Origin: Dipetalonema caudispina
Taxonomy: Eukaryota > Nematoda > Chromadorea > Rhabditida > Onchocercidae
Assembly: GCA_013365325.1 (NCBI GenBank)
Contig: JABVXV010000129.1
Span: forward strand, 1 to 64,000
Length of the DNA: 64,000 nucleotides
Direction of reading: 5' to 3'
Shown here: positions 24,666-38,231 of the stretch, piece after piece
Numbering within the stretch: position 1 is the first letter of the stretch
Layout: every line of letters starts with the position of its first letter
The notes under the pieces: model-generated
The model's input: only the letters and a program-made list of their open reading frames with translations
What the model was told of the DNA's origin: nothing
Databases searched by the model: none
Position numbers and translations under genes: made by a program

Positions 24666-27600
24666 ATGTTACTATTCCACGATTTCCGATCATTTTCTCA
24701 TCATCTATCACTGTTGTTCATCTATTGCCATGGAATACTGAAATCACAAGCAGCATCTATTGATGATGCATTGATTCCATCACGTGTGCAAAATTTTCGA
24801 GCACGATACGATCATCCAACTGATGCAATTTACATTCAGTGGTCATATCCAGAAGAAATACAAGGTAAAGGTTAATTGTTTATATGCTAACTTAATTTGC
24901 ATAAGCTCATACTACAAATTTATCATTAGTTATAACTCGTTCCACTATCTTTTATGAAATACAGTCATGTCACAAAGAAAAAAAAAGTGTGTGGGATTCA
25001 TTGTTCTTTGACCTCCACGAAATACGACAGTACTATTTCTCCATGAATTTAAACGATTAATATTAGCAGTATTCGATTATTCTTTGTACTGCATTTCGTT
25101 GAGTATAAAATGAATAGCATATCTCTTGAAAGTAGCTAAACATGACCATGCTCTTGAACTCTTCAACTTCTCTACTTCTCCATGGTATAATATTTATGGA
25201 TAGTTTTTGTAAAAATTACTTCATCTATACTACTACATTACATGACTATTATGTGTTCTAGATAATATTTTCAGAACAACCGCATTTTCTGGTTCGTTAT
25301 CGAATTACCAATCGTCCAGATGGCTTATCCGAATTTGATTGGAAGTACTCACAAGTCGGGACTAAATTAGAAGCAAGGTTGGATTTAGATGAAGTACGAA
25401 ATGGTGATGAGCTTCAAGCACAGGTAAAGTTTGCTGATATTACAAATAAAGGAATAATATGGATGAGTAGCAGTATAGACTGTGAGGAAATGATAAGATA
25501 AGAGAACTTTAAATAAGTAAAGAAATAAATCATAGAATAGCAATAAATAGGATTACACGATAATTTTGCTTTACGTTATTACGGACAAAAAAGTGTTATT
25601 TACATCCAAAATATAAAATAGTATGTTGCTGATAGGTATAAGTAAATTACTGAATATTAAGTTAATAATAGATAGCAATGAATCATTAAATGGGTTGATC
25701 ATTAGATCGACAAATATCAGAGAGATTACAGGTTCGTCCCGAACGTCCTGATGGAACAGTCTTGGAAGATTGGTCCCAGTCTTTACTGATCTCGATAACC
25801 AAACGTGTTCTCATTGACGGTATTCCAGCGGCTGATGATGATCTTTTGCCACCGCTAGATTTTCAAGCTCATATATTAAGTACGTCAATGGTACGCCTGG
25901 AATGGACTCCACCTGTTAGAGCATTATCAAGTGGTCAGTGTTTAACACGGTTTAATAAAGATAGATTTAAGAATGAAATGCAATTAGGTGTTTTAATATG
26001 AAGCAATAAAAAATAGATGTAGGGTCTTTAAATTTGATAAGTAGTTAATTTAGGATAAATATGAAGTTACTGTTCACTGTTNNNNNNNNNNNNNNNNNNN
26101 NNNNNNNNNNNNNNNNNNNNNNNNNNNNNNNNNNNNNNNNNNNNNNNNNNNNNNNNNNNNNNNNNNNNNNNNNNNNNNNNNATAGATTTAAGAATGAAAT
26201 GCAATTAGGTGTTTTAATATGAAGCAATAAAAAATAGATGTAGGGTCTTTAAATTTGATAAGTAGTTAATTTAGGATAAATATGAAGTTACTGTTCACTG
26301 TTCGTTATCAATCAATCTATTAGAAAATAATGTAAAAATTGTTGAGGATTGAATCTACTGAATTAAAATAAAGATTTACCATATCAGTTCCAGCAAATCA
26401 TTACTACGTCGTGAATGTGAAGCAGTTGACATCCGCAGATGGAACACCACTGCTTCGACAACAGGTTATTTTCTAGTTCTATTGATAGCAGGAAAAGTTT
26501 GATTGATAATGCTTTAACTAGCAGAATGGTTTGGCTTCAGCTGCTTTCAGGATAATAAAGCAAAATAAAGCGAGTAGCTCGCAAAATATCATATCATTCA
26601 GCTTGTCGAGAACCAGCTCATCGCTAAGTTCCATTTGAAAAAATAGAGTTTGCGACAGGTTGCAAAATAAGTAGAGCTGTCATTAATAAGCTGAAAATAT
26701 TGATGTATAACCCAATTTGCAATCCTTTATCACAAATCAAACTACAACTTTAAAAACAGAAGTAACATTTCTTATCTTTGCCATATTACATCTTCGTCTA
26801 GGTCATTGAAAAATGGTTCATCTTTTATTTATTAAATCGATTGTCACATTAAAAATATTTCTTTTTCTCTTTCTAGCTTCCAAATAAATAATCATTGGGG
26901 AACATTAGAGAAACTGCCGTGAAAAATTATCATATTGTAAATTTTACGTTTTTTTTTAAAGTTGAAATACAAACAATTACAGGGGCCTATAAGAAAAACT
27001 AAAAAGACGGACGCTTCAAATACATGCATCAAAAATTCTAAACTAATGCTTTCCCAATTTGAAAATATTTTTCCTCCGCCAGCAGTACATTTTATTATTC
27101 ATTGCTTTTTTTGATTATTGGAATTCAAAAAATATGTTTTAATTACTTGGGAAATTAAAAAAAAAAATGGAATATTTTACAAAAAACAAGGTAAAAATTG
27201 GTTAAGAATCAGAGATGTCAAACAAATAGAGTTAACAATTAAATGTAACCGATTATTCTGAGATAATTTCAAAACAATCGAAAAGTGTGCCAATTAACAA
27301 TGATTTGTGTACTAAATAAATCGATGATAAGTGATAGAATCGTAATCAAACATCCAAAAGCCAAAATCAGCCATTTTTGAAGACGAAATATAATTTTATC
27401 GAAATTGCAAGTTGTAACACGTGGCAAAACTAAATAACAACATTTGAAGTAACCTTAAAGTATAAAGGAATAAAAAGACAAAATGACTTAAAAGATTTCG
27501 ATAAACTAAAATCAAAAAAAGGGGAGAAAACGGAAAAAAAACATAGTACGCAGTCAATGAAAAGTTAAGTGATGACCTTTATATGAATTAAGTATGCTAA

Positions 27601-30600
27601 GATTAGATTAATCCCTCAAAATGTGAAAATACCTTATCTAATTAGTAATTAATTATGTGAATTCATACCGTAAATTTTTTTCACAAATTCATCTAAATAA
27701 TCGGTCACTCTTAAAAATATTTTGATTTATGGCTTTTATTTATACTTTTACTGTGTACTAAATCTAGTTCCCTGTCTATTGCTTGATTTAATTTAATTTA
27801 TATAATCTTCAAAACTGGATTTATTTTAACTATCGCTTTTTAGTAATTGCTAGTTTTTATTAGTAAAGTGTAATATTAAATAAATCCATAAATTCCCATA
27901 CAATATTTGTTTTCGGAAGTACTTAAATTGCAGGTTAAAGTTCAGGGGAATAGTTTTACATTGGGTAATTTGAAACCGGGTCAGAGATATGAATTGACAA
28001 TACGGACTGCTTCAAGTCCTGAGCGTGTCTCCAGTGTTGCAGCGATTGTGGAAATCACAATGCCAGGAGGTAATTGCTTTCCCAATTTACCGTTTTGTTC
28101 TGGTTAATTCATGCCTCTTTATTTGACCTATTTATTAATTTGTTTCGATAATGAATTCAAAAATACATTTAGAAGATGAATATTTCGAAGTGGGCAATCT
28201 GATCATTAGTTCACATTTCAAAGGAACAGGACAGGGTACTGTTAATTTGACCTGGGAAGTACCGGAGAAGATGAAGAATCAAATCCATGGTATGCTCATT
28301 TCCCTTTCAGTTAAATGATTTCCATTGCTTTTTGATGAAACATTTCGTCCATTTAACAATTTGTCGGTTCACAGCTTACGATCTCCAGTATTCGGAAGCT
28401 GGTACAGAGGACTGGCATCAATTGCAGTTCAACGGTTCACATCCATCTGCAAGCTTAACCACCTTGAAAAGGTTTCTTAGATTATTTATCCAGAATATAT
28501 GATGTAACGTTATGCTTGAAATGCGCATCAAACTTTTCGTGGCAAATAGTGGCAATACATTTAGGTAGAAATTTGTGACAATGTTCATTTCATAAAGTTG
28601 CTATATGTCTGATATGACCTTTGGAATCAATATTATCTACTCTCTTCATTTAATTGAATTCCCAGTAATTCGATTTTTTTGATCTATACTTGACTATATG
28701 TATGGTAGTAGGTTTCCTTTTTTATTTGAAATTCCTGGAACATTTGGATACCGTATGTTCCAGTAATGAAATATTCAAGTCATAATTTCCCTCTCTTATT
28801 CAATAGTAAAGAACAACTTTTTGATAATTATAGTGACACAGAGTATCTGTTAAAAATTCGAACACATCTTGCTAATAATTTAACAACTGAAAGTGGACAG
28901 TTCAAATTTCGGACACCAGCCGGTAAATTTACTTCATTTCTTTTCTTCCTTCTAGTTAATCTTACTTTTTTTTTTTTTTTTTTTGTCCGAAAAATAATTT
29001 TAAAAACTTTTTCCAAACATCTTCACATTCAAATAATTGATTTGGAAGAATTTTGTTGCCAAATTAAGGATGAAGAAAGCAATGCTAGCTAGAGAGTATT
29101 TTATTTCGTTCATAATTTGCTTATATAAGCAACAAGTATTATATTTTAGTTGTAAAGAATCCAATTAAAAAAGTGGATGTAATTTATACGCATGAAACTG
29201 ATGGTGTACGATTGCAGTGGACACTGGAAAAGTAGGTAATTCAGTTTGTAAGTAATCTGTTGCATAAATTCTCACTGTTTTTCAGTTATGATATAACGGG
29301 TTATTCTACTGCTTTTTCATGCGAGAATTTTATAACTGGTTAAGATACCGTATGATGTAAACAGATAGTAAATCAGAAATGAATACTATGATCTTATCAA
29401 ATATAATCCATTTCAAATGTTGATAAAAATGTTCTAATGTGTTTTTTTTTTTTTTTTTTTTTTTTAAATACTCCTTTTTCTTGTTCCAGTTTTTTATCCG
29501 CAAACCTTATTAATGGTTATGATGTTTACGTATCCGATAACCCAGATCTTCCGGATTCTGAATGGTTATATTTTCCCGTAAGTGGATCAGAATTACCAAG
29601 TAATGCCTTTGTGAATGAGGCTAATTCACTCATACTTCGTGATTTAAAACCCGGTCATACATATTATGTACGGATAAATGTCCGTAAAAAGGATGGTGAA
29701 ATATTGCGGGTACCAAGCATTTACCGATTCAAAACGATGGGTAAGTCCAAATAGATTGCTCATACAATACAATTCAAAAGCGAAGCATTATTTATTACAC
29801 CCTTGAAATAACTTTGATTTTAAAGTATAAAACTGATAATACAATGTTCAGGAAATTTTGGGAATACTAGTGAAAGAAGGAAAATTTAGATCTGAAAATT
29901 TGATCAAAAAATAAAAAATTGATAAGAATTGAATGTTAACATAGATCACTCATGCTTATTGTTTTTGAAACATATGCATCCTTATGAAATCTTTTACGCC
30001 TTTTTTTCTTTGCTTAATATATTGTTTATGATTATGCCGCATAATATACTTTTTTCATATAACATATTTATTATTAATATCATATGAAAACAACCAAATA
30101 TCTTTATTTTGTTAATAATACTCTTACTAGTTTATAGAACGGGCTGAATTTCTCGAACGTCGTGAAGGAAATACATTGTCATATCGATTGTTATCACCTG
30201 GACGTATTCAAATTACATGGACATATCCTAGTTCTATTTTACCTACCATCACAGGTTTAGTATTCTGCCACTTCGTTAATGAATAATAACTGAAAGACAA
30301 ATAAGCGAGAGTTAATGAATCATATGCAAATGTTGTGTTCAGTAATTGAAGAAATAAAATTAGGGATGACGTCTGGAAATATAAGACAGAAATTCAAACA
30401 TTTTTGCGAAACCAATTCTTTGAAATTTTAACGAATGCATATTATTGTAATGTAGTATTAATTATTTCCTTGTTTTTCACTTCAATTTCTTACTAATGAC
30501 AAATTGTTGAATGACGAATTTTCAGATTTTTTGTTTTACTCTAAATTTATTTGCGTTTCTTTCAGGTTCCTCAATTATGTATGCAGAAAGTAATACTTTA

Positions 30601-31401
30601 CCGACGAAGCAGTGGGAACGTATCATTTTAGTCGATCCATTACAAGTATAAAACATTTTAAATTTGTTTTTGTAAAGCGGATATTTCGTTATAAGATAAT
30701 GAGCCTGGAAAAATCACGAGGGCGTGATGAGAATGTTTGATTGAGATTACGAAACATTGCAGAACTCTGTTGTACTCGAGAAACTAAAGCCAGACTCACG
30801 TTACTTTATCCGCATTTTGCCACAGATTAACCATACCTTTTACGATAGCAGTATCATCGATACGTTCGAAATTAAAACTGGAACAGATAGTACGTTTTCG
30901 AGTTTATTTTTTTCAATTTTCTATAAATAATTTTTTATAATCAATCAAGTTTTGCTGTGAGAATTCATGGTCTTTGAACATAAGCTGAGTCAGGTCATCA
31001 ATTTCGTCCAAAATATGCCTAATATAATCATTTTAGATCATATGCGATTCTCTCATCCTGACGATACCCATGCACGAATGTTGCTGCAACATGAAAAACA
31101 GCAAGAAAGTACGATGACGAGATGGACAAATGAAAAGTTGATATTGAATGAATGCAATCCAGATTCCATCAAGGTTGAAATTTTAATACAGAATTTAGCA
31201 TTATTCAAAATTGTACATATGGGAAAATTAATGTAGAACAAATGTGAAATAAATTTATTGCGTTAAATCGGTCATAAAATCAGTTGATAATTTTTGCAGA
31301 ACGAATGTTTGTGGGATGAACGTTGTGTACCAATAAGTGAGGGTCATTTCCGTGGTTTGTGTATTCCGCAAGCATTACGTAATGCGATCATCAATAATTG
31401 A
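24666..31401 (+). CDS. Secreted protein with five fibronectin type III modules and a four-cysteine tail
   Basis: Exons: 24666-24864, 25275-25423, 25732-25933, 26388-26464, 27934-28069, 28173-28289, 28375-28471, 28807-28922, 29150-29231, 29490-29740, 30138-30254, 30566-30645, 30763-30889, 31037-31173, 31300-31401; 1989 nt, 662 aa, all phases agreeing. The N-terminus MLLFHDF... is a plausible signal peptide. Five FN3 modules follow, each with the core Trp (IQWSYP, LEWTPP, LTWEVP, LQWTLE, ITWTYP) and the later L-x-P-G/D-x-x-Y strand (NLKPGQRYEL, DLKPGHTYYV, KLKPDSRYFI). The tail after module 5 has an acidic/basic stretch and four cysteines within ~30 residues (NECNPDS ... CLWDERC ... GLCIP). There is no transmembrane segment, so an extracellular matrix or body-fluid protein is inferred. 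I do not recognise a named ortholog. Intron 3 contains the assembly gap, but phase is unaffected. Confidence 0.88.
25961..26302. other. 100-N assembly gap flanked by an exact 121-bp duplication
   Basis: N run 26082-26181. The 121 bases before it (25961-26081) are repeated exactly after it (26182-26302). The likeliest reading is two overlapping contigs scaffolded with a default 100-N gap, so the true locus probably has one copy and no gap. It lies in intron 3 of the FN3 gene. Confidence 0.93.
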
Positions 31402-33482
31402 GAAGTTTTTATTTCTTTCTTTTGATTCAGGCAATCTAAACACCACTTATTGATCTATTATATAACTTGTCTGATGTAGTTTCATATTCAGAAATTGGCT
31501 TCTGTTAAGATTGCTTGGTAACTCATCATACTGATATTTTTTTTTTTATTGAATTTTTCAAGTTGGTTTGCACCCATTATTTTGGTCTTTGAGATGGATA
31601 TATGATGTTCCAGAATCGGATGGTTTAAATGAAAAATACTATGACATACTAATTTCACTCAACTTTCTTGCTATATCTTGTACTTTTTACGAATGTACAA
31701 CTGATCAGTCGCCTGAAAAAAAAAAAAATTGTTGTTTTCGTATGCATATATACATACTCGGATTCATTTTGAATGTCAAAAGTTATATATTTGATCTTTA
31801 ATACGAAAAAAATATTTTATTAACCTATTTTATGAAGTCTGTGTGAAATGAAATACTGTGTTACTATGAAAGTCTGTAGTGAATAAGGTAAAATTTGGTT
31901 GAATGAAAAATGATAGAATGAAAATATAACTGATTTGTTGGGTGAAAAATTAGTTATTCGCTCTTCTTCAATAAATTAATCATCGGTTTGTTTATGCTAA
32001 TCCTTGATTTAAAACTTGTTTTTTCCTCATTTTTGACAGATATAATATTAATATTACTTTTTTTTTTTTGCACCGACTAGCATTATTTCTAAATTACACA
32101 AGGAATATTGTTTCTGGAGGTCAACTAAAGTTAATTGCTAAATGAAAGGTTACCGTGCCAAAGATGTTTTACGGTATAATCAGGTGGAAACGATCGCTAA
32201 GCGATTAAATTGGAAATGTCTGTTACTTAAATTACGATGATTTCCGATTTAATCTTAAATGTTTGATTTACGTTTGATTTGCAAAGCTTTTTGTAGCATG
32301 AAATAAATCAGCAAGATCAGAATACTAAAATATTATACTTCCTCGTAATTTTGTAAGTATAATTGTTCCTTAAAAAAATTACGAATATATTGTGTCAATT
32401 TTCAAGCTAGTTGAAATTCAAATAAAATATACTTAAGTTTTGCGCCATTGTGCAAATTTCAATGATAGATGATTAAAACCAAATATATATATATGGGATT
32501 CTTCCTAGACAATGATCGATCCACAGACTGATAAGCGGATACAAACATGCCTAGTTCTGTTATTATCAAAGGAAGAAGTTCGAATCTAAGTTAACTTAGA
32601 CTAGGCTCAAGGATCGAATTACTATCTCATTACGATGACAAATACTGTCAGGAAAAATTGATATCAAGAAGAATTCATTTCAGTATGCATATTCTTTGTG
32701 AAAAAGTTTTTGAGACGAAGTCTTAATTAAAATTCTCAAACTTTTCTTGGAAGTGAAATATGATTGCCTATACTTGTTAGTTAATTTATAATCTTTCATA
32801 TAAATTAAATTTTTCCATTTGCATTCAAAAAAAAAAGGATAAATCATCATATTCTATTCTTAATTTCAAAAATTATGGATCCATTGCTTTAATCTTCATC
32901 CCATTAATTAGTAGAGGATGAAGTAGTGAATAGTTTGCAACGAGTTTCACTATTATCCTCATATCACTGCAAGAAGCAAATACATGCATAAAATTTTATC
33001 ATATTGTATTGGTAGTATCGGTGATATATTGGTGATACATTCAAGAAAGATAGTAAACGATGGCGAGAAAAAAGACAAACCCATAAGCAAACCAAGAAAA
33101 TACTACATCATCGGTAATGGGATATATGCTTCCGATTTTTTAAAATTGTTAAAAATTTTTCAAAAAGAATGCTAGAAGAATAAGTAAAAAAATTTTTTTT
33201 TTTTGATATGATATGAATTTATGCAATTTTATCATATCCTGAATCATCATATCGATTCATCAATAATCGGACTGATACGAATGTATAAAAACAAAATATA
33301 TATGCTAAGATTTTTTTTTTTTTTTTAATGAAGATTTGAACTGAATCTCAATTTTAAAAACTGAATTTCATTTCACCGAATATATTAGCATTAGCATTAA
33401 GAACAAATATATTGTAACTTTGAAGTAATTAATAAAAATTTAATTATTAGTATAATTTTCAAATTACTCAGTAATTTTGTTT

Positions 33483-33518
<36 letters not shown>

Positions 33519-34161
33519 ATTTGTGATAATATAAGCAAATATTAAATTGAAAATAACTGTAGGGGAGAAAAAAAAAAAAAAAAAAAAAAAAACAAAAGAT
33601 ATACTGACATATCAATTGACTACATACAATACATTGTTAATCATCTACAACATCAAACAACAAAGATATAATGAATCGATCCGATATGATTCGATCTGAT
33701 CTAATCCATGAATCAATTGTTGTTGACATGTAATAATCAGTCATTCTCATGATAATGGTAGATGTCCTCATTATTTAACAATTAATTTTCATCTTCATTA
33801 TCACTTTTTCTCTTCCATTCTATTTTCCTCCTATTCCTTCATACATTCATTCCTTTCCCCCATTTCATTATCTTCCTTTCATTTACATCAAATGATATAT
33901 TTTGAAAATCTTATACTTTCTTGAAAAAAAATTTTTTTTTTTTTTTCCAAATTTTATTATAAATTATTGTTTGAATGTAAGTTAAAAAATGAACTAAATG
34001 TTATCATATAAGATGAATTTTTGATAGCATTCATTAAGTGATAATTAATCTGAATTTTAATAATGTTAGACAAGAATTTATCGATCAATTAAATGAAATT
34101 TTCCGTTTAATTTGTCCTTTTTTTCTTTTTTTTTTTTTTTTTTTTCAAATTAAAGATAGTA
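31402..34161. other. Spacer between the FN3 gene and the lipase
   Basis: 2.8 kb of AT-rich sequence with homopolymer tracts. No exon with both splice signals and a plausible reading frame was found. A 5' acceptor TTTTCAAATTAAAG ends at 34155, seven bases before the lipase start. Confidence 0.65.
33485..33592. repeat. Poly(T) followed by poly(A): fold-back homopolymer pair
   Basis: A T-run (33485-33517) is followed after ~50 nt by an A-run (33568-33592). The two could pair over about 25 bases. Both lengths are likely unreliable in any assembly. Confidence 0.8.
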
Positions 34162-35962
34162 ATGTTGCTGTCTTTCGTGCTGATTTTCCATAATGTACAA
34201 GCTGATTTTACGCCACATTTCCGCTCATTTATTCATAATAACTATGGTATTGCTATTGCTCAAGCATTGGAACGTACTGATTTGAATAATAATGCAAGTT
34301 TTGGTGGTAAAGAAAATGATAAAGATGAGTTAAATAATCAAGCTGTTGTATTGATTCATGATAGTGGTGATAAAATTACTCGATTACAGGTAATATCAGA
34401 AGTTTTTTTCCTAACTTAATTATGTAAAATTCATGAAATGAAATTATACAAACAAGATAAATTTTCAATCTGTACAATGATGATGATATTATTACGATTA
34501 AAAATTGGATAAGTTAATAATTAAGAAGAATGATTTAGTTCAAAATTGAATCATTTCCTTCATGTAATAAATGTAAAATTTAAAACGTTGTTAGTCCAAA
34601 ATATAACTATTAATTTAATAATTCATTTTTGAAAAAATTGTAAAAAAAGAAAAATAAAACTTTTTGCAGAGAATGGTTAATCATTTATTTGCGAAAGGTT
34701 ATAAACGATCCGAAATTTACGGTACAACATGGGGTGATGGTGGTTTAACATCAATTGGATTAATCGATATGAAATGTTCTTATGTTAAACAGATCAGGTA
34801 CGAAATATTTCTTTATATTTTGTTAATTGTTATAAAGCAAAGGTTAAAAATATTTTGTTGAAGTTTTATAAAAAGGCTAACAAGAAGAAAATAATCTGAA
34901 ATGATAGGCTTAATGTTGCATCTCATTACTACTGTTACCTAAATGTTACTGATCAATCTTTGATCATAAAAATGATTTCTTTTTTTTTCCTTATTTTTCG
35001 AGGAGTATGATAATCGCTGTCCGTCAGTATACTGGTACACGAGTTGATGTGATTGCATATGGGATGGGTTCACCATTAGCTCGAAAAGCAATCCTTGGCG
35101 GAGATTGTGTTGATACGCGGGAAATTCTTGGTTAGTTCTTGTAACGATCCATTCATAGATGTCATCAAAAGTTAATATCAAAGTGGCTAACAATTAAGGG
35201 TAGAAGCCTTTATGTGGTATCCACAACGAAGAATGATAAAATGAGGTAACATTTCACAAATTTTCCCATATACCATTTCCCTCGGTTTTTTTTTTTTTTT
35301 TTTTTCTTTTTTTAACCTTAATAATACCTGGAATTCGTATTTAACACAGTATCTTATCTTACCTTTCCTTTCATAATTTAATTTTAAACATTATGAAAGT
35401 ATAATTTTGCACAATATCTTTTGCAGGTCCACCACTTACCGAATTAATTGACACATATTTGAGTGTTGCTGGTGCCAACTACGGTATAATATCATGTTTT
35501 ATACCAATACCGGTAGGTGCATGTAATCGTCGAACTGGTTTACATTGTCGATCAACATTTTTGCAAGATATTAATGGACAAACTCGATATGAAGGCACTT
35601 TTATCTTTAGCATTTTCTCGGATTCTGATGAAAAGGTAACATATATTTCGCAATATCATGATAGTGAATAACGAATAGTGAACATTTTGATGTTACTGGG
35701 TACTATCAATATTATTAATTCATCTATAATTAGGAGATTGAAGATAACTGGGAAAAGATAAACTGATTGATCCAATCATTTCATAAAATATCTTTGTCTG
35801 AAATTGATATTGTAGATTGGTTATCGTGGTTGCGGTACGCTATTGAGTCCAATCAGAGGTGAAACTGGATTCGTTAAAAAGGAATTTTTAAGTCATGATC
35901 TTACCATTGATAAGACATATGAGATGCAACGAAATTTCATTCAAAAACAGCGACCATTCTGA
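34162..35962 (+). CDS. Class 2 (lips-family) secreted lipase homologue, nucleophile Ser replaced by Gly
   Basis: Exons: 34162-34389, 34670-34797, 35003-35130, 35427-35635, 35816-35962; 840 nt, 279 aa, in phase. Member of the nematode lips family (PF01674-type alpha/beta hydrolases), which act on ester lipids outside the cell. Seen: signal peptide ending ...VQA; ASFGGKEN; VVLIHDSGDK; EIYGTTWGDGG; DMKCSYVKQIR; then V-D-V-I-A-Y-G-M-G-S-P-LARKAI where the family has G-Y-S-M-G-S-P, so residue 139 is Gly (codon GGG) instead of the catalytic Ser. The other likely triad members remain (Asp 227/229 before IGYRGCG, His258 in FLSHD), as do VAGANYG and the cysteines of CIP-CNRRTGLHC. The protein is otherwise full length and intact, so it is probably a catalytically altered paralogue rather than a pseudogene. 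AATAAA at 35965 lies three bases past the stop, perhaps too close to be the signal. Confidence 0.9.
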
Positions 35963-38231
35963 ATAATAAATCTTTCTTCACGAAATTGCTCTTTACATCC
36001 TTATCAATTCAAACAATTCTGATTATTGCTCATTTGAAAAAAAAAAAAAAAGAACTCATTCAAAAGATAAATTGTTAATTGGAAGGATGTAGAAGGAAAT
36101 TCTTCGATTTAAGATAGATAACAAGATAGATATCATAACATTATCATTCGAAATTTTCCAATCCTTGATTGACTAAGAAAGATTCATGGATTCTTGAGTA
36201 ACAGAAATGGATTTCTAGATTTTTAAATGACTAGAAAGGATTTTCCGATTTTTAACTGATTGAGCGGGAATTCTCGATTCTTAATCAATTGAGATAGAAA
36301 GATAATTCAAATGGAAATTTTAAATTTAAGCATACACTTATTGATGATAGTAGTTGCTACATTTCAAATAGCGTATGTTGTGATTTTTTTTTTTTCTTAA
36401 TTGTTTTGAGAGAGCTTTGGTTAGGTACAGTCGAATATTTTTGGTAAAGGTTAATTTTTTTTTTCTTTATGCGAAATTCTTCTATAATGTTACACGATAA
36501 TTGTGAGTAATTTGTCAATAATGGAATTAATCACTTGGAGATACTCTGCAATTTGTTGATCCGGGAATGATTCGCTTGAATGTAGATGGAAGTAGTATAA
36601 TATAATATCATAGTGAGTATGCTAAAACAAGAAGGTTATAATTGAAATTGATGAGTAAAGCCAAATCTTATCCTCACATAACTATACATATACATATATG
36701 TGTGTGGTGTAGGAATGGTTTACAAGAAGCACACTGTGTTACAATGCTGTATTAAAGCATAGAGAACAAAGGACATGCAATCCTTTCATAAGCATGGATA
36801 ATAAAGCATATTGTTTTACAATCATATCTTAAGCATGGTTGATAATAAATTAAATGATTTATACTACACAATATAACATTCATTAAATTACAATTTATGT
36901 GATGAATCACTCAAATGAAAATATTTAAGCAATACAATTTATTTTTATTTAGATATACTTATCATAAAAATTCTTCGAATTCCTGACAGCCTAAGTTAGT
37001 TATGACAAATGTTCAAGTGTTACTTTCTGTCACCTTTTTACTTCCTGTCATTTCTTTCTCGTCATACTCATTATTAATATGATGGAATGTTAAATGTTAT
37101 TATTGTGGACGTTGCTGATAATCAATACAGAGTGATAGTTCTGCTTGATTTGATGAAAAATCCGATAATTCTCAATAACATACCTATTGTTATCGAAGTG
37201 ATAATGTTGAAACATAGCAATGATAGTTCATCAGAAGTTTCAAGTAAACAGCTAAACATACTTTATACTGTATTATTTGTTAACAGTTAATGGTACGTAC
37301 AGCATCTGAGATATTGATAATTTAAAGTTTAAAACAATCAATAGATTTAGCGAAACACTTTAACAACTAATTCAGTCATTTATTATGACATCTTCCCTAT
37401 AATCATTTCTGATGTTTTTATTCGTGTAGCAAAATGTATTCACATGATTCAGATATTTGAATAGATACATTGAAATTCTGAAAAAAGTATTTTTTTTTAA
37501 TATTTTTTGTGAGAGATTGTGAAATCAATATGGTTTCAGCAATTGTAATCACGAAAAAAAAAACATAATTTATGGTTTGAGAAATACAGTAATAACAACT
37601 CAATGCTATTCTCAAGAAAGGAAAGAAACAAATGATGCAAAAATATTCTACCGGATTTTCTACATGTGACATCTGATGTATCACAGAAGTTATTCCGGAA
37701 AACTAAATGCTAACTGATAGGGTAAATGTCTTTTTGTACATCGCTTATATTTTCTTCTCCTTCTTTTCACTCTGATCACTTTTACATTTATTTATTAAAT
37801 AGTAGAGCAATATGCGGAATGAATTTGACGACTTTTTTTGAGGTTAATAGGATGTGACTGTTTGTTGTCTTCTTAATGTTAACATTTGCAGTAAATTCTC
37901 TTTCATTGAATTTATCAAATGTCAGTTATTAATTTAATAACTGACATTTGAGTCGAAGAAGCATATTAATTTAGAAGCCTAAGAGTAAAAACAAAAATAG
38001 AAAAAAAAGAATAATTTCTTCTGATTCCAGCAAATAAAGAATCTACTAACGCATTTCATCTTTCTTCATCTTTTTTCTGTGTGGTTAAAATAAAACTGTT
38101 CATAAGGAAAAGAGTCAGAAGATTCGTTCTGTTTCACTTTGTAAAATATTCGAGCCAAAAGTTCCATTCCATAATTCGTTAAATATTCATAGATTTTGTT
38201 AATTAGTATTGTCAAGTGATTTCAGTTAATA
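35963..38231. other. Spacer between lipase and lipase pseudogene
   Basis: AT-rich, no gene supported. It contains a perfect 17-bp-arm hairpin at 37915-37951 (separate entry). Confidence 0.6.
37915..37951. repeat. Perfect palindromic hairpin, 17-bp arms, 3-nt loop
   Basis: Arms TCAAATGTCAGTTATTA (37915-37931) and its exact complement (37935-37951) around the loop ATT. It is far longer than expected by chance for a zero-mismatch palindrome. It lies about 280 bp upstream of the lipase pseudogene start. No T-run follows on either side, so it is not an obvious terminator. Confidence 0.85.

Noticed and set aside
26045..26227. Open frame across the N run
   Set aside because: Artefact of translating the gap.
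31568..31801. 77-codon frame just after the FN3 gene, considered as an extra exon
   Set aside because: The FN3 frame already ends at TGA 31399-31401 with phases complete. This frame is AT-driven and lacks a conserved motif.
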